Assembly (NCBI RefSeq): GCF_014643255.1
Contig: NZ_BMJI01000012.1
Location: forward strand, 22,884 to 86,883
Direction of reading: 5' to 3'
DNA: 64,000 nucleotides
From: Tersicoccus solisilvae
Lineage (GTDB): Bacteria > Actinomycetota > Actinomycetes > Actinomycetales > Micrococcaceae
Below the pieces are notes generated by a model. It ran no database searches. It saw only the letters and a list, made by a program, of their open reading frames with translations, and had not been told where the DNA came from. The position numbers and the translations under genes are program-made. Positions 52,478 to 63,146 of the stretch are shown one piece after another; positions within the stretch are counted from its first letter, which is position 1; each line of letters opens with the position of its first letter.

Positions 52478-53491
52478 TCACGCGGGTGGTGCCGTGGTCC
52501 CCCGGACGACGAGGGACGGCGGCGTCATGATGGTGTCGGCCTGCCGGGGCCCGTTCTCGACGCACCGCAGCAGCAGGCGGGCGGTGAGCTCGCCCCAGTG
52601 CACGGGCGAGGTGGTGACCGTCGTCAGTCCGGGGTGCAGGTGGGCCGCGATGGGCGCGTCGTCGTAGCCGACGACGGAGATGTCGCCGGGCACCGTGCGC
52701 CCGGTGGCGGCGATGGCGGACATGCCGGCGACGGCCATCACGTCGTTGGCGTAGACCAGCGCGGTGGGCGGGTCCGGCCGGCCGAGCAGCTCCAGGGTGG
52801 CCTCGACCCCACGGGCGGCGCCGAAATCGGTCTCGGCCACGAGGTCGGTGGCCAGGCCGTGCGCGGCCATCGTGTCGCGCCACGCCCGCCACCGGCTGCG
52901 GCCGTGGATCAGTTCGGACGGCCCCGCGACGTGGCCGACGCGCCGGTGACCGAGCCCGATCAGGTGCTCCACCGCGTCCCGGACGCCGGCGGTGTCGTCG
53001 ACGACGACGGCGGGGAACGGGGAGGGGGCGTCGGGCCGGTTCAGGGTGACCACGGGCAGCCCCGTCCGCTGCAGCAGGGCGATCCGGCTGTCCGCACACC
53101 GCAGGTCGCTCAGCACGAAGCCGTCCACCCGCGAGCCCTCGGCGAGACGCCGATAGGCACGCTCCTCCGCCCCGGGCCGGGTGACCACGGTCAAAACGAG
53201 GGTGACGTCCTCGTCGGAGAGCACGGTCTCCAGGCCGGCGATGAAGCCGGGGAAGAACGGGTCGGAGCCGAGCAGGCCAGGATCGCGCGCGATCACCAGG
53301 CCGACCGCGAACGCCCGCGCGGAGGAGAGGGACCGCGCTTGGGCGTTGGGACGGAAGCCCAGGTCGCGGGCGTGGGCGAGGATGCGGCGCCGGGTCTGCT
53401 CGCTCACCCCGGGCCGGTCGTTGAGCGCGTAGGACACCGCGCCCTTGCTCACTCCCGCCGCTCGCGCGACGTCGGAGATGGTCACGCCCAT
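52478..53491 (-). CDS. LacI family transcriptional regulator of the GH130 operon
   Basis: 337-residue repressor with the LacI HTH TISDVARAAGVSKGAVSYAL at the N-terminus and a Peripla_BP_3-type ligand domain ending with VGYDDAPIAAHLHPGLTTV. The frame is open to 53572, but the ATG at 53491 has AAGGA and sits at the usual distance before the HTH. It is the first gene of the operon lacI-binding protein-permease-permease-GH130-secreted protein. A palindrome upstream (53572-53585) is a candidate autoregulatory operator. Confidence 0.93.
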   Translation of the reverse strand: MGVTISDVARAAGVSKGAVSYALNDRPGVSEQTRRRILAHARDLGFRPNAQARSLSSARAFAVGLVIARDPGLLGSDPFFPGFIAGLETVLSDEDVTLVLTVVTRPGAEERAYRRLAEGSRVDGFVLSDLRCADSRIALLQRTGLPVVTLNRPDAPSPFPAVVVDDTAGVRDAVEHLIGLGHRRVGHVAGPSELIHGRSRWRAWRDTMAAHGLATDLVAETDFGAARGVEATLELLGRPDPPTALVYANDVMAVAGMSAIAATGRTVPGDISVVGYDDAPIAAHLHPGLTTVTTSPVHWGELTARLLLRCVENGPRQADTIMTPPSLVVRGTTAPPA

Positions 53492-53571
53492 GCGCGTCCT
53501 TCGCTGCCGAATCCGCTCGGCCGCCCCCGTCGGTCGCCCCGGCCGGTCCCCCGGTCGAGTGATATCGGTCA

Positions 53572-53585
53572 CTTAACCGGTTCAG
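53572..53585. promoter_or_regulatory. Candidate LacI operator
   Basis: CTTAACCGGTTCAG is a near-perfect palindrome around the core AACCGGTT, the classical shape of LacI-family sites in actinobacteria, 81 bases upstream of the lacI start. It could repress the whole sugar operon. Confidence 0.55.
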
Positions 53586-53724
53586 CGTCGCCCGTGTCAA
53601 GAGTCGGGCGACCTCCCTGCGGGCGGGAAGCCCGGGCGGACGTGCATCGTTATGCTGGGGACGGGCCCGAGGGCCCCGTCGCTGATCGACGAGCCACCTT
53701 CAGATCGAGAGCCGGGAGACGTCC

Positions 53725-54129
53725 ATGAAACTGAGTAACATTCCGCTGCGGCTGGTGACCGGTGCGTTCATCCTGAACTCGGGCATCGCGAAGAAGGACC
53801 TCGACGGCGGCTCCGCCGCGGGGCTGCAGAGCATGGCGGCCAACGCCATCCCCGAGTTCAAGGACATGAAGCCGGAGACCTTCGGCAAGTTCATCAGCTA
53901 CTCCGAGATGGCCGTGGGCTCCGCCCTGCTGTTCCCCGCGGTCCCGGCGCGCCTGGCGGGCCTGGCCCTCGGCCTCTTCTCAGCCGGCATGCTGACCATG
54001 TACTTCCGCACCGAGGGCATGACCCAGCCCGACGGCATCCGGCCGACGCAGCAGGGCACTGCCGTCGCCAAGGACGTGTGGATGGCCGGCATCGCGGCCT
54101 CGCTGCTCATCGGCGGCAGCAAGCGCTGA
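53725..54129 (+). CDS. DoxX-like membrane protein
   Basis: 134-residue protein that resembles small DoxX/DoxD-type membrane proteins: an N-terminal segment MKLSNIPLRLVTGAFILNSG, the amphipathic middle part and hydrophobic helices near 65-95 and at the C-terminus. In the DoxX family such proteins often support redox or sulfur metabolism, but many are of unknown role. A GGGAGA ribosome-binding site precedes the ATG by six bases. It stands alone between the GH130 operon and sdaA. Confidence 0.75.
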   Translation: MKLSNIPLRLVTGAFILNSGIAKKDLDGGSAAGLQSMAANAIPEFKDMKPETFGKFISYSEMAVGSALLFPAVPARLAGLALGLFSAGMLTMYFRTEGMTQPDGIRPTQQGTAVAKDVWMAGIAASLLIGGSKR

Positions 54130-54158
54130 CCGCCGCGCGCCTGCGCGGTCGGGCACCG

Positions 54159-54178
54159 GCGCTGACGTGGGTCAGCGC
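54159..54178. terminator. Small terminator-like hairpin
   Basis: GCGCTGAC and GTCAGCGC form an eight-base perfect stem with the loop GTGG, between the DoxX-like stop and the end of convergent sdaA. No T-run follows. Confidence 0.55.
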
Positions 54179-54253
54179 AGAACCACGGTGCGCTGACCGC
54201 GCAGGACGACGCGTCCCTCGGCGTGCGGCGCATTCAGCACGCGGGTGCGCGCC

Positions 54254-55627
54254 TCAGCACTCGATGACGTTCACGGCCAGGCCGCCGCGACTGGTCTCCT
54301 TGTACTTGACCTTCATGTCGCGGCCGGTGTCCCGCATCGTCTTGATCACCTTGTCGAGGGACACCTTGTGGGTGCCGTCGCCCTGGCGCGCCATCCGGGC
54401 CGCGTTGATCGCCTTGACCGACGCGATGGCGTTGCGCTCGATGCAGGGGATCTGCACGAGCCCACCCACCGGGTCGCAGGTCAGCCCCAGGTTGTGCTCC
54501 ATCCCGATCTCGGCGGCGTTCTCCACCTGCCGGGGGGTCCCGCCGATCACCGCGCACAGGGCGCCGGCCGCCATCGAGCATGCGGAGCCGACCTCGCCCT
54601 GGCAGCCGACCTCGGCGCCGGAGATCGAGGCGTTCTCCTTGTAGAGGATGCCGATGGCTGCGGCGGTGAGCAGGAAGGTGATGACCCCGTCCTCGTCGGC
54701 GCCCGGGATGAACGTGTCGTAGTAGTGCAGCACCGCCGGGATGATGCCGGCCGCCCCGTTCGTCGGGGCGGTGACGATCCGCCCGCCCGAGGCGTTCTCC
54801 TCGTTGACGGCGAGCGCGAACAGGTTCACCCAGTCCATGGCGCGGAGGGGATCGGACTCGTCGGTCTGCGCGCTCAGCTCCGCGAAGAGGCGCGGCGCCC
54901 GGCGGTTCACCTTCAGTCCGCCCGGCAGCACCCCCTCCTGCGCGCAGCCGTTGGCGACGCATTCGCGCATGACCGCCCAGATCTTCAGCAGCTCCGCGCG
55001 CAGCTCCTCCTCCGTGCGCCAGGACAGCTCGTTGGCGAGCATCACCTCGGCGATGGACAGGCCCTCCCGCTCGCAGATCTCCAGCAGCCGCTCCCCCGTG
55101 GTGAACGGGTAGGGCAGCGGGGTCTCGTCCTCGACGATCCGGTCCGCGCCGGCGGCCTGCTCGTCGACGACGAACCCCCCGCCCACCGAGTAGTAGGTCC
55201 GCTCGACGATGGTCTCCCCGGCGGCGTCGTACGCGGCGAACGTCATCCCGTTCGGGTGCGCCGGCAGCGACTTGCGCCGGTGCATGATGAGGTCCTCGTC
55301 CGGGTCGAAGCCGATGGCGTGGCTGCCGGCCAGGGTGAGCCGCCGGTCCTGCTTGATCCGCAGGACGCGTCGGTCGGCGCCGCCGGTGTCGACCGTCTCC
55401 GGGTCCTCGCCCTCCAGGCCGAGGATCACGGCCTTGGGCGAGCCGTGGCCGTGGCCGGTGGCGCCGAGGGAGCCGAACAGCTGGACGAAGAGCCGGTCGA
55501 CGTCGGTCAGCCGGCCCGTCTCCGCCAGTCCGGCGACGAACCGGCGGGCGGCGCGCATCGGCCCGACGGTGTGCGAGGACGACGGGCCGATGCCGATCGA
55601 GAACAGGTCGAGGGCACTCAGAGCCAT
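54254..55627 (-). CDS. sdaA: L-serine ammonia-lyase, iron-sulfur type
   Basis: 457-residue single-chain L-serine dehydratase, converting serine to pyruvate and ammonia. The N-terminal beta domain has [16 protein letters not shown], the C-terminal alpha domain [18 protein letters not shown]. Likely cluster cysteines lie in [13 protein letters not shown] and in [19 protein letters not shown]; one further is the C-terminal Cys. It closes the sarcosine operon, 16 bases after soxG, and provides the exit from serine to pyruvate. Confidence 0.96.
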   Translation of the reverse strand: MALSALDLFSIGIGPSSSHTVGPMRAARRFVAGLAETGRLTDVDRLFVQLFGSLGATGHGHGSPKAVILGLEGEDPETVDTGGADRRVLRIKQDRRLTLAGSHAIGFDPDEDLIMHRRKSLPAHPNGMTFAAYDAAGETIVERTYYSVGGGFVVDEQAAGADRIVEDETPLPYPFTTGERLLEICEREGLSIAEVMLANELSWRTEEELRAELLKIWAVMRECVANGCAQEGVLPGGLKVNRRAPRLFAELSAQTDESDPLRAMDWVNLFALAVNEENASGGRIVTAPTNGAAGIIPAVLHYYDTFIPGADEDGVITFLLTAAAIGILYKENASISGAEVGCQGEVGSACSMAAGALCAVIGGTPRQVENAAEIGMEHNLGLTCDPVGGLVQIPCIERNAIASVKAINAARMARQGDGTHKVSLDKVIKTMRDTGRDMKVKYKETSRGGLAVNVIEC

Positions 55628-55643
55628 GGGGACAGAGCCTTTC

Positions 55644-56306
55644 TCAGTGGAATTCAGCCATGGAGTCCAGCAGCAGGGCGACGGTGTACTCGGTGAACGA
55701 GCCGCGGGGCAGGATCCGGAACTCCGGCTCCTCCCGAGTCTTCCACAGCACCACCTGCACCGGGCCCAGCAGCGTCGCGTAGGCCCGGCCGGCGGGCAGC
55801 GCCCGGGGGTGCAGATCGAACGTCACCGACTTCTCCAGCACCTCCCGCGCCGCCGTCCCGGCCAGCTCGAGGGTGGTCCGGTTGGCGGAGACGTCGACGG
55901 CCTGCCCCCGGACGTCGCCGAGCGCGTCGGCCAGCCGGCCGACCAGGTCGGCGGGGGCGGGCAGCGCGTCCTCGGGACCGACGACGAGGAACTCGTCCGG
56001 GCCGAGCCACAGCACCGCGGCGCCGGTGCCCTCGGTGCTGCCCGTGACGTCGCCGCAGGCCGCCGGCAAGGGCAACCCGAGGGCCGCCTCCACCCGCGCC
56101 GCCGCGTCCGTGCCCGGCTCCACCCGGAGAGCGACCATGGTCTGGAACGGGATCTCCCGGAGGCGGACCGCGGTCCCGGACCCGGCGGTCACGGCCTCGG
56201 CCAGGTGACCGCCGGGGCTGCGGCGAAACCGCGTGCCGGCGTCCGTGCTGGATCCCGTGCTCGTTCCGGCCGTGCCGGCCGCTGCCATCGTGCTCATCTC
56301 AGCCAT
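55644..56306 (-). CDS. soxG: Sarcosine oxidase gamma subunit
   Basis: 220-residue gamma subunit of heterotetrameric sarcosine oxidase. It follows soxA with an eight-base overlap; a second ATG three codons in would start after the soxA stop. The first ~25 residues are Thr/Ser/Gly-rich. The body has the GcvT-like fold pattern with [26 protein letters not shown] and [21 protein letters not shown]. The subunit helps assemble the complex and has no cofactor of its own. Confidence 0.92.
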   Translation of the reverse strand: MAEMSTMAAAGTAGTSTGSSTDAGTRFRRSPGGHLAEAVTAGSGTAVRLREIPFQTMVALRVEPGTDAAARVEAALGLPLPAACGDVTGSTEGTGAAVLWLGPDEFLVVGPEDALPAPADLVGRLADALGDVRGQAVDVSANRTTLELAGTAAREVLEKSVTFDLHPRALPAGRAYATLLGPVQVVLWKTREEPEFRILPRGSFTEYTVALLLDSMAEFH

Positions 56307-59244
56307 CCCTCCGTGCTCCTTCGGGGTCGTACACCACGGTGTCGCCGACCTCCACCTCGATCAATTCCGCACCGACCGGCGCGAACAGCCGGGTGCCGAT
56401 GCGCTCGCGACCGCCCTTGACCAGGGCCAGGCCGAACGGCCGCTCCAGCGTCTGGCTGCGGTAACTCGACGTCACGTGCCCGACCATCGGGACGGGGAAC
56501 ACGTCCGTCGGGGTGCCCGGCTCGATCAGCTGGGTGCCCTCGGGCAGCAGGGTCGACCGGTCCACCGGCAGGACGGAGACCATCTGCTTGCGGTCCACGT
56601 CGGCGTTGTGCAGCCGGCTGTAGGAGCGCTTGCCGATGAAGTCCTTGAACTTCGAGATGATCCAGTCCATCCCGAGGTCCTGCGGGGTGACGGTGCCGTC
56701 GGTGTCCTGCCCGACGATCGGGAAGCCCTTCTCGGCGCGCAGCACGTGCATGGTCTCGGTGCCGTAGGGCGTGATGCCGAACTCGGCACCGGCCTCGGCG
56801 ACCTGCTCCCACACGGCCAGCCCGTACCAGCTGGGCACGTTGACCTCGAAGGCGAGCTCCCCGGAGAAGGAGATGCGGCAGATCCGTGCCCACAGGCCGG
56901 AGGCCAGGGTGGTCTCGCGGAACGCCATGAACGGGAACGCCTCCGCCGAGACGTCCAGCTCGGGCGCGAGCTTCGCGATGACCTCGCGTGACCTCGGCCC
57001 GACGACGGCCACCGTGCTCCACTGCTCGGTGACGGAGGTGAAGGTGACGTCCAGCTCCGGCCACTCGGTCTGGGACCACTCCTCGAGCCAGTCCAGCACC
57101 TTGGCGGCACCGCCGGTCGTGGTGGTCATGACGAACCGGTCCTCCGACAGGCGCAGGGTCACCCCGTCGTCGAACACCATGCCGTCCGGCCGGCACATGA
57201 TGCCGTAGCGGGCCATCCCGGGCTTGAGCTTGGCGAAGCCGTTGGTGTAGACGCGGTTGAGGAACTCCCCGGCGTCGGCGCCGCGGATCTCGATCTTGCC
57301 GAGCGTGCTGGCGTCCTGGAAACCGACGCCGGTGCGGGCGGCCCGGCACTCGCGGGCGACCGCGGCCTCCATGTCCTCCCCGTCCCGCGGGTAGTACCAG
57401 GGCCGCTTCCACTGCCCGACGTCTTCGAACCGCGCGCCGTGGGCCACGTGCCACGGGTGGACGGAGGTCACCCGGGCCGGGTCGTAGAGGTCCCCGCGGC
57501 CGCGCCCCGCCAGGGCGGCGAAGGCGACCGGGGTGAACGGCGCCCGGTAGGTGGTGGTGCCGATCTCGCCGACGGTGGGGGCGTGGCCGTCGCCGCCGAG
57601 CTCGGCCTTCAACGCGTCCGCGATGACGCCGATCGTGTTGACGCCGCTGGTCTTGCCCTGGTCCGCGGCGGTGCTGATCGACGTGTACCGCTTGACGTGC
57701 TCGACCGAGCGCATCCCGGCGCCCGTCGCGCGCAGCACGTCGCGCACGGTGTTGTCCCGCTGCAGGTCGACGACGTGGTCGACCAGTTCGGCGTCGGGGT
57801 CCTGACCCGGCACGACCCACACCTGCCGCACGGGGCCGGCTGCGGCGAAGCGCTCGGCGTCGCCCGGGACGGTGTGCTCCCGGTCCCCGGCGGCGCTCGG
57901 CGCGAAGCCGGCGGCGGTGGCCGCGGCGGCGCCGGCGGCGGCACCCTCGGCCACGGCGTGGGCCGTGTCGTAGGTGCCGTTCAGCGCGCCGGCGAGGTGC
58001 TGGTGGGGCACGGCGACCGTCGGCACGAAACCGGCGATGTCGTCCCGCCAGGTCAGCCGGCCCAATCGCTGGCTGTGGAGGTGGACGGTGGGGGTCCAGC
58101 CGCCGGAGACGGCGAGCACGTCGGTGGCGATCGTCTCCGCGTCCCCGGTCAGGGTGCCGTCCTCGGCGAGGCCGCGCACGGTCACCGTGGCGAGGCGGGC
58201 GCCGTCCTCGGCGGCGGTGGTGTCGACCACCGCGGAGCCGATCCGCACGTCCACCCCGGCGGCGACCGCTGCGACGGCGCGCTCGCTTGCCTCGGTGCGG
58301 GCGTCGACCACGGTGGCGACCTCGACGCCGGCGGCGAGCAGGTCGTCGACGGTGTCGTAGGCGCTGTCGTTGGTGGTGAAGACCGCGACCCGGCGGCCCG
58401 GGAGGGCCGCCCAGCGGCCCACGTAGGACCGCACGGCGGAGGCGAGCATGACGCCCGGCCGGTCGTTGTTCGCGAAGATCAGCGGCCGCTCCATGGCGCC
58501 GGTGGCGAGCACCACCTGCTTCGCGGTGATGTGCCAGAGGCGCTGCCGCGGGGTGGCGGAGCCGTCCGCGTCGGCGGAACGGGTCGGCCCCGGGGTGACC
58601 GTCTGCAGGGCGAGCAGGTAGTTGTTGTCGTAGCTGCCGAAGACGACGGTGCGCGGCAGCAGGGTCGTCTCGGGCTGCTGGACCAGCTCGGCCACGACGT
58701 CGTCGGCCCAGGCGGGGGCGGGGGTGCCCTCGACCGTGGTGCGCGGCTGGGAGAGCAGGGACCCGCCGAGCCGTGCGTCCTGGTCGGCGACGATGACCCG
58801 GGCCCCGGTGGCGGCGGCGGCGCGCGCGGCGGCGAGGCCGGCGGGGCCGGTGCCGATCACGACGACGTCGGCGTGCACGTGCTTCTTGTCGTAGCGGGCG
58901 GTGTCCTCGCGGGGATCCAGGATGCCGATGCCGTCGAGGAGGTCGACCTCCAGTCCGTCGGTCAGTTCGACCGCGGTGGCCTGCAGCATGGACTCGTTGA
59001 CGTCGCCCCGCACCCGGATCAGGGCGTTCGGCTCGTCGACGCCAGCGGCCACGATGCCGCGGGGACGCCGCTTGTAGATGGAGTCCCCGACGCGCAGGGC
59101 ACCGGCGGCGACCAGCGCCGAGGCGACGGTGTCCCCGGGGTGGCCCGTGTACGTCGTGCCGTCGACGGTGAAGGTCAGGGTGGTGTCCCGGTCGATCCGG
59201 CCGCCGCGGTCGAGGCGGTGGGACGGCGATGCAGGGGTGCTCAT
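56299..59244 (-). CDS. soxA: Sarcosine oxidase alpha subunit
   Basis: 981-residue alpha subunit of the tetrameric enzyme, which demethylates sarcosine to glycine and transfers the one-carbon unit to THF, with H2O2 made at the beta subunit. An N-terminal ferredoxin-like (Fer2_4) fold (about 20-105) precedes an NAD-binding Rossmann domain with GTGPAG at 131-136. The C-terminal half carries the folate-binding GcvT/aminomethyltransferase domain ([30 protein letters not shown]). The length matches the family. It lies three bases after soxD and overlaps soxG. Confidence 0.96.
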   Translation of the reverse strand: MSTPASPSHRLDRGGRIDRDTTLTFTVDGTTYTGHPGDTVASALVAAGALRVGDSIYKRRPRGIVAAGVDEPNALIRVRGDVNESMLQATAVELTDGLEVDLLDGIGILDPREDTARYDKKHVHADVVVIGTGPAGLAAARAAAATGARVIVADQDARLGGSLLSQPRTTVEGTPAPAWADDVVAELVQQPETTLLPRTVVFGSYDNNYLLALQTVTPGPTRSADADGSATPRQRLWHITAKQVVLATGAMERPLIFANNDRPGVMLASAVRSYVGRWAALPGRRVAVFTTNDSAYDTVDDLLAAGVEVATVVDARTEASERAVAAVAAGVDVRIGSAVVDTTAAEDGARLATVTVRGLAEDGTLTGDAETIATDVLAVSGGWTPTVHLHSQRLGRLTWRDDIAGFVPTVAVPHQHLAGALNGTYDTAHAVAEGAAAGAAAATAAGFAPSAAGDREHTVPGDAERFAAAGPVRQVWVVPGQDPDAELVDHVVDLQRDNTVRDVLRATGAGMRSVEHVKRYTSISTAADQGKTSGVNTIGVIADALKAELGGDGHAPTVGEIGTTTYRAPFTPVAFAALAGRGRGDLYDPARVTSVHPWHVAHGARFEDVGQWKRPWYYPRDGEDMEAAVARECRAARTGVGFQDASTLGKIEIRGADAGEFLNRVYTNGFAKLKPGMARYGIMCRPDGMVFDDGVTLRLSEDRFVMTTTTGGAAKVLDWLEEWSQTEWPELDVTFTSVTEQWSTVAVVGPRSREVIAKLAPELDVSAEAFPFMAFRETTLASGLWARICRISFSGELAFEVNVPSWYGLAVWEQVAEAGAEFGITPYGTETMHVLRAEKGFPIVGQDTDGTVTPQDLGMDWIISKFKDFIGKRSYSRLHNADVDRKQMVSVLPVDRSTLLPEGTQLIEPGTPTDVFPVPMVGHVTSSYRSQTLERPFGLALVKGGRERIGTRLFAPVGAELIEVEVGDTVVYDPEGARRDG

Positions 59245-59247
59245 GGT

Positions 59248-59655
59248 CTACTTCCCCGTTCGTTCGGTCGAGGTGGCGGCGTCCGGCGCGGCGCCCGGTG
59301 CCTGGTCCGACGCGCCGTTCGGCGTGCCGGGCACGACGGTGGACTGGACGAGTTCGGAATCGCGGGGGCCGTGCGGGCTCGTGACGTCCGGCCGGGGCTC
59401 GCCCATCCGGTAGACGGCCATGATGTCGTAGGTGTGGGTGTCACGCAGGGCGTTGAACCAGCGGCGGCAGCCGACCGAGTGCACCCAGCGCTCCGCGTAG
59501 ATCCCCTTGGGGTTGTCCCGGTAGAAGAGGTACTCGGCCCAGGCGGCGTCGTCGAGCGCGTAGGGGTCCTCGGGGTAGGCCACGTGGGCCTGACCCCCGT
59601 ACCCGAACTCGGTCTCCTGCCGCGGACCGCACCAGGGGCAGTCGATGATCAGCAT
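59248..59655 (-). CDS. soxD: Sarcosine oxidase delta subunit
   Basis: 135-residue zinc-binding delta subunit. The N-terminal MLIIDCPWCGPRQETEF has a C-x2-C pair, and further zinc ligands come from the GCRRWFN region. The conserved YLFYRDNPKGIYAERWVHSVGC stretch identifies the family. The tail after residue 100 is an Ala/Gly/Pro-rich extension of no known role. The AGGAG ribosome-binding site overlaps the soxB stop. Confidence 0.94.
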   Translation of the reverse strand: MLIIDCPWCGPRQETEFGYGGQAHVAYPEDPYALDDAAWAEYLFYRDNPKGIYAERWVHSVGCRRWFNALRDTHTYDIMAVYRMGEPRPDVTSPHGPRDSELVQSTVVPGTPNGASDQAPGAAPDAATSTERTGK

Positions 59656-59665
59656 GTCGGTCTCC

Positions 59666-60886
59666 TCAGTGGGCGACGGCGGCGGCGCCGTGCTCGTCGA
59701 TCAGGGCGCCGGAGACGAAACGCTCCAGCGCGAAGGGGGCGTTCAGCGGGTGCGCCTCACCGGTGGCGATGGTGTGGGCGAAGGTCGTCCCGGCGGCCGG
59801 GACCGCCTTGAACCCGCCGGTGCCCCAGCCGCAGTTGACGTACATGTTCTCGACCGGGGTGGTGCTGACGATCGGGGAGGCGTCGAGCGTGACGTCCACG
59901 ATGCCGCCCCAGGTACGGAGCAGGTGGGCGCGGGCGAAGATCGGGAACAGCTCGACCGCGGCGGCCATCTGGTGCTCGATCACATGGAAGGAGCCGCGCT
60001 GGCCGTAACCGTTGTAGGGGTCGACGCCGGCGCCCATCACCAGTTCGCCCTTGTGGGCCTGGGACACGTACACGTGCACGTGATTGGACATCACCACGGT
60101 GGGGTGGACCAGCTCGTGCAGCTCGGAGACCAGCGCCTGCAGGGGGTGGGACTGGATGGGCAGCCGGAACCCGGCGAGCTCGGCGAGGACGCTGGAATGC
60201 CCGGCGGCGGCCAGGCCCACGGAGCCGGCGTTGATCCGGCCGCGGGTGGTCTCGACACCGACGACGCGCTCGCCGTCCTTGATGAAGCCGGTCACCTCGC
60301 AGTTCTGGATGATGTCGACACCCAGCTCGGAGGCCCGGCGGGCGTAGGCCCAGGCCACCCAGTCGTGCTTGGCGATGCCGGCGCGGGGCTGGTAGGTCGC
60401 ACCCATCACCGGGTAGCGGATGTCGTCGTCGATGTTGATGATCGGGCACAGGTCCTTGACCTGCTGCGGGTCGATCCACTCGGCGTCGACCCCGTTGAGC
60501 TTGTTCGCCTCGACGCGCCGGACGCTGTCCCGCACGTCCTGCAGGGTGTGGGCCAGGTTCATCACGCCGCGCTGGCTGAAGAAGATGTTGTAGTCCAGCT
60601 CCTCCTCCAGGCCCTCCCAGAGCTTGAGGGCGTGCTCGTAGATGCCCGCGCTCTCGTCCCAGAGGTAGTTGGAGCGGATGATCGTGGTGTTCCGGGCCAT
60701 GTTGCCGCCGGCCAGCCAGCCCCGCTCGAGCACCGCGACGTTGGTGATGCCGTGATTCTTCGCGAGGTAGTAGGCGGTCGCCAGGCCGTGCCCGCCGCCG
60801 CCGACGATGACGACGTCGTAGCCGGACTTCGGCTCCGGGTTGTCCCAGAGGTGGGCCGGGTGCTCCGGCAGTTCACGGACGCTCAT
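59666..60886 (-). CDS. soxB: Sarcosine oxidase beta subunit
   Basis: 406-residue FAD-containing beta subunit of the DAO (D-amino acid oxidase) fold, carrying the sarcosine oxidation site. The dinucleotide motif GGGGHG is at 29-34 in [26 protein letters not shown] and the C-terminal [13 protein letters not shown] block match the SoxB subunit. The start overlaps the glyA2 stop by four bases, and AAAGG precedes it. It is co-transcribed with soxD, soxA and soxG. Confidence 0.96.
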   Translation of the reverse strand: MSVRELPEHPAHLWDNPEPKSGYDVVIVGGGGHGLATAYYLAKNHGITNVAVLERGWLAGGNMARNTTIIRSNYLWDESAGIYEHALKLWEGLEEELDYNIFFSQRGVMNLAHTLQDVRDSVRRVEANKLNGVDAEWIDPQQVKDLCPIINIDDDIRYPVMGATYQPRAGIAKHDWVAWAYARRASELGVDIIQNCEVTGFIKDGERVVGVETTRGRINAGSVGLAAAGHSSVLAELAGFRLPIQSHPLQALVSELHELVHPTVVMSNHVHVYVSQAHKGELVMGAGVDPYNGYGQRGSFHVIEHQMAAAVELFPIFARAHLLRTWGGIVDVTLDASPIVSTTPVENMYVNCGWGTGGFKAVPAAGTTFAHTIATGEAHPLNAPFALERFVSGALIDEHGAAAVAH

Positions 60887-62223
60887 CGGTCGCCTTTCGA
60901 GAGCAGCGGCAGGGCAGGGTACAGCGGGAAACGGTCGGCCAGGGCGCTGACCCGCTCGCGCAGCGGGGCGAGGGCGTCCTCGCTGCCGTCCCCGGTGAGG
61001 GCGGCGGCGATGATGTCGGCGACCTCGGTGAAGGCCTCGGCGTCGAAGCCGCGGCTGGCCAGGGCGGGAGTGCCGATCCTCAGGCCCGAGGAGACCATCG
61101 GGGGCCGCGGGTCGAAGGGCACGGCGTTCCGGTTGACGGTGATGCCGATGGAGTGGAGCAGGTCCTCCCCCTGCTGGCCGTCCAGGTCGGAGTCCCGCAG
61201 GTCGACCAGCACGAGGTGGACGTCGGTGCCGCCGGTGAGGATGGTGATGCCGCGGGCGGCGACGTCGTCGGCGGTCAGGCGCTCGGCGAGGATCGAGGCG
61301 CCCGCCAGGGTGCGGCGCTGGCGGTCCGCGAACTGCTCTCCGGCGGCCACCTTGAAGGCGACGGCCTTGGCGGCGATCACGTGCTCGAGGGGGCCGCCCT
61401 GCTGGCCGGGGAAGACCGCGCTGTTGACCTTCTTGGCGATGGCGGCGTCGTCGGTCATGATCACACCACCGCGGGGGCCGCCGAGGGTCTTGTGAGTGGT
61501 CGAGGTGACGACGTGGGCGTGGGGCACCGGCGAGGGGTGCAGCCCCGCGGCGACGAGGCCGGCGAAGTGGGCCATGTCCACCATCAGGTAGGCGCCGACC
61601 TCGTCGGCGATCTCGCGGAAGCGGGCGAAGTCGAGCTGGCGCGGGTAGGCGGACCAACCGGCGATGATCAGGGCGGGGCGGTGCTCCCGGGCCTGCGCGG
61701 CGACCTGGTCCATGTCGACGAGGTGGGTCTGCTCGTCCACGCCGTAGGCGACGACGTTGTAGAGCTTGCCCGAGTAGTTCAGCTTCATGCCGTGGGTGAG
61801 GTGGCCGCCGTGGGCCAGGTTCAGGCCGAGGATGGTGTCGCCGGGCTGGATCAGGGCGTGCATCGCGGAGGCGTTGGCCTGGGCCCCGGAGTGGGGCTGG
61901 ACGTTGACGAAGCCGACGTCGAAGAGGGACTTGAGCCGGTCGATGGCGAGGTTCTCGATCACGTCGACGTTCTCGCAGCCGCCGTAGTAGCGGCGGCCCG
62001 GGTAGCCCTCGGCGTACTTGTTGGTCAGCACCGAACCCTGGGCGGCCATCACCGCGGTCGGGGCGAAGTTCTCGGAGGCGATCATCTCGAGGGTGGACTG
62101 CTGGCGGACCAGCTCGGCGTCGATGGCGGCGGCCACCTCGGGGTCGAGGGTCGCGAGGTCGTCGTCGAGAACGCTGGCGGCGTCGCTGACGGGAACGCCG
62201 GCCGGAGCGGAGAGCGAGGTCAT
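60883..62223 (-). CDS. glyA: Serine hydroxymethyltransferase, catabolic copy
   Basis: 446-residue SHMT paralogue, with the PLP lysine K245 in [10 protein letters not shown] and the [10 protein letters not shown] block at 44-53. It is first in the sarcosine operon and would condense the glycine and methylene-THF from sarcosine oxidase into serine. An N-terminal extension of nine residues distinguishes it from the riboswitch-regulated copy at 9639. No ZTP riboswitch lies upstream; AGGAG precedes the ATG. It is divergent from the GntR gene, with a TGATATATCA palindrome between. Confidence 0.95.
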   Translation of the reverse strand: MTSLSAPAGVPVSDAASVLDDDLATLDPEVAAAIDAELVRQQSTLEMIASENFAPTAVMAAQGSVLTNKYAEGYPGRRYYGGCENVDVIENLAIDRLKSLFDVGFVNVQPHSGAQANASAMHALIQPGDTILGLNLAHGGHLTHGMKLNYSGKLYNVVAYGVDEQTHLVDMDQVAAQAREHRPALIIAGWSAYPRQLDFARFREIADEVGAYLMVDMAHFAGLVAAGLHPSPVPHAHVVTSTTHKTLGGPRGGVIMTDDAAIAKKVNSAVFPGQQGGPLEHVIAAKAVAFKVAAGEQFADRQRRTLAGASILAERLTADDVAARGITILTGGTDVHLVLVDLRDSDLDGQQGEDLLHSIGITVNRNAVPFDPRPPMVSSGLRIGTPALASRGFDAEAFTEVADIIAAALTGDGSEDALAPLRERVSALADRFPLYPALPLLSKGDR

Positions 62224-62264
62224 GGAGTCTCCTGACGGACGGGGAGGGAGGTCTTGTCGGTAAC

Positions 62265-62274
62265 TGATATATCA
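62265..62274. promoter_or_regulatory. Candidate GntR/FCD operator
   Basis: TGATATATCA is a perfect ten-base palindrome in the glyA2-gntR intergenic region, 42 bases before glyA2. FCD-type GntR proteins usually bind short A/T-rich palindromes of this size. It may regulate both directions. A possible -10, TAGTAT, for the regulator is at 62287-62292. Confidence 0.55.
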
Positions 62275-62404
62275 AGCGTGTACGGATAGTATGCTGGATC
62301 ACATCGGCGGCGTCAACCGTCGTCGTGTCACACACGCAGCACCATCGTCAGCAGGGATCACCCGGGCCCCCACCGCAGGGTCCGACGGCAGGGAGGAGAC
62401 GCCC

Positions 62405-63079
62405 GTGAGCGTCACCGCAGCAGCGTCAGCGATCGAGGCGGCGCCCTATGCCTCGTTGGCCGACCAGGCCTACCACGTGCTGCGCAAGCGGCTGATCATG
62501 CTGGACATCCCCCCGGGGGCGGCGATCAACGAGGCGGCGCTGGCCGCGGAGCTCGGCATCGGGCGCACGCCGGTGCGGGAGAGCCTGAAGAACCTGGAGA
62601 CGGATCACCTGGTGGTCTCCTATCCCCGGCGGGGCACCTTCGCGACCCGGGTGGACATCACGGATCTGGCGGCGATCTCGGAGATGCGCCGGGTGCTGGA
62701 GCCCTTGGCGGCGCAGCGCGCGGCGGTGGGCGCCACCGAGGAGCAGCGGGAGGAGCTGCGGGACAAGGCCCGCCAGATCAGGTCGATGAGCGGAGAGGAC
62801 ACGGACAACCGGGCGTTGATGGAGTACGACGTGGACGTGCACCGGCTGATCTACCGGGCATCCGACAATCCCCACCTGGAGGAGACGCTGGTCCGGCTGG
62901 ACAACCTGGTGACGCGGATCTGGTGCCTGGTGCTGCACCGGATGCCCTCGGTGGCCGACCACATCCGGGAGCACGTGGGACTGCTGGAGGCCATCGCGGA
63001 CGGGGACGCCGAGCGGGCGAGCACGCTCGCAGGGGAGCACGTCGAACACTTCGAGGCCTCGATCCGCGCGGTGCTCTGA
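62405..63079 (+). CDS. GntR family (FadR/FCD) transcriptional regulator
   Basis: 224-residue regulator. The N-terminal winged helix has NEAALAAELGIGRTPVRESLKNLE, and the C-terminal FCD ligand domain has the EMRRVLEPLAAQRA and DVDVHRLIYRASDNPHLEETL blocks with metal-binding His/Asp residues. The GTG at 62405 has GGAGGAGA upstream; the frame is open from 62291 but that part looks untranslated. It is divergent from the sarcosine operon and is its presumed repressor. Confidence 0.9.
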   Translation: MSVTAAASAIEAAPYASLADQAYHVLRKRLIMLDIPPGAAINEAALAAELGIGRTPVRESLKNLETDHLVVSYPRRGTFATRVDITDLAAISEMRRVLEPLAAQRAAVGATEEQREELRDKARQIRSMSGEDTDNRALMEYDVDVHRLIYRASDNPHLEETLVRLDNLVTRIWCLVLHRMPSVADHIREHVGLLEAIADGDAERASTLAGEHVEHFEASIRAVL

Positions 63080-63146
63080 GGGCGTCTCGCCCCTTCCGGG
63101 CCCACCCGTCCGGCGGCCGTCGGCCTGACCCGGCTCGTCGTGGGAC

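Noticed and set aside
57439..59811. A 790-codon plus-strand frame antisense to soxA and soxD
   Set aside because: Same reason: shadow of conserved sarcosine oxidase genes, no recognisable motifs.
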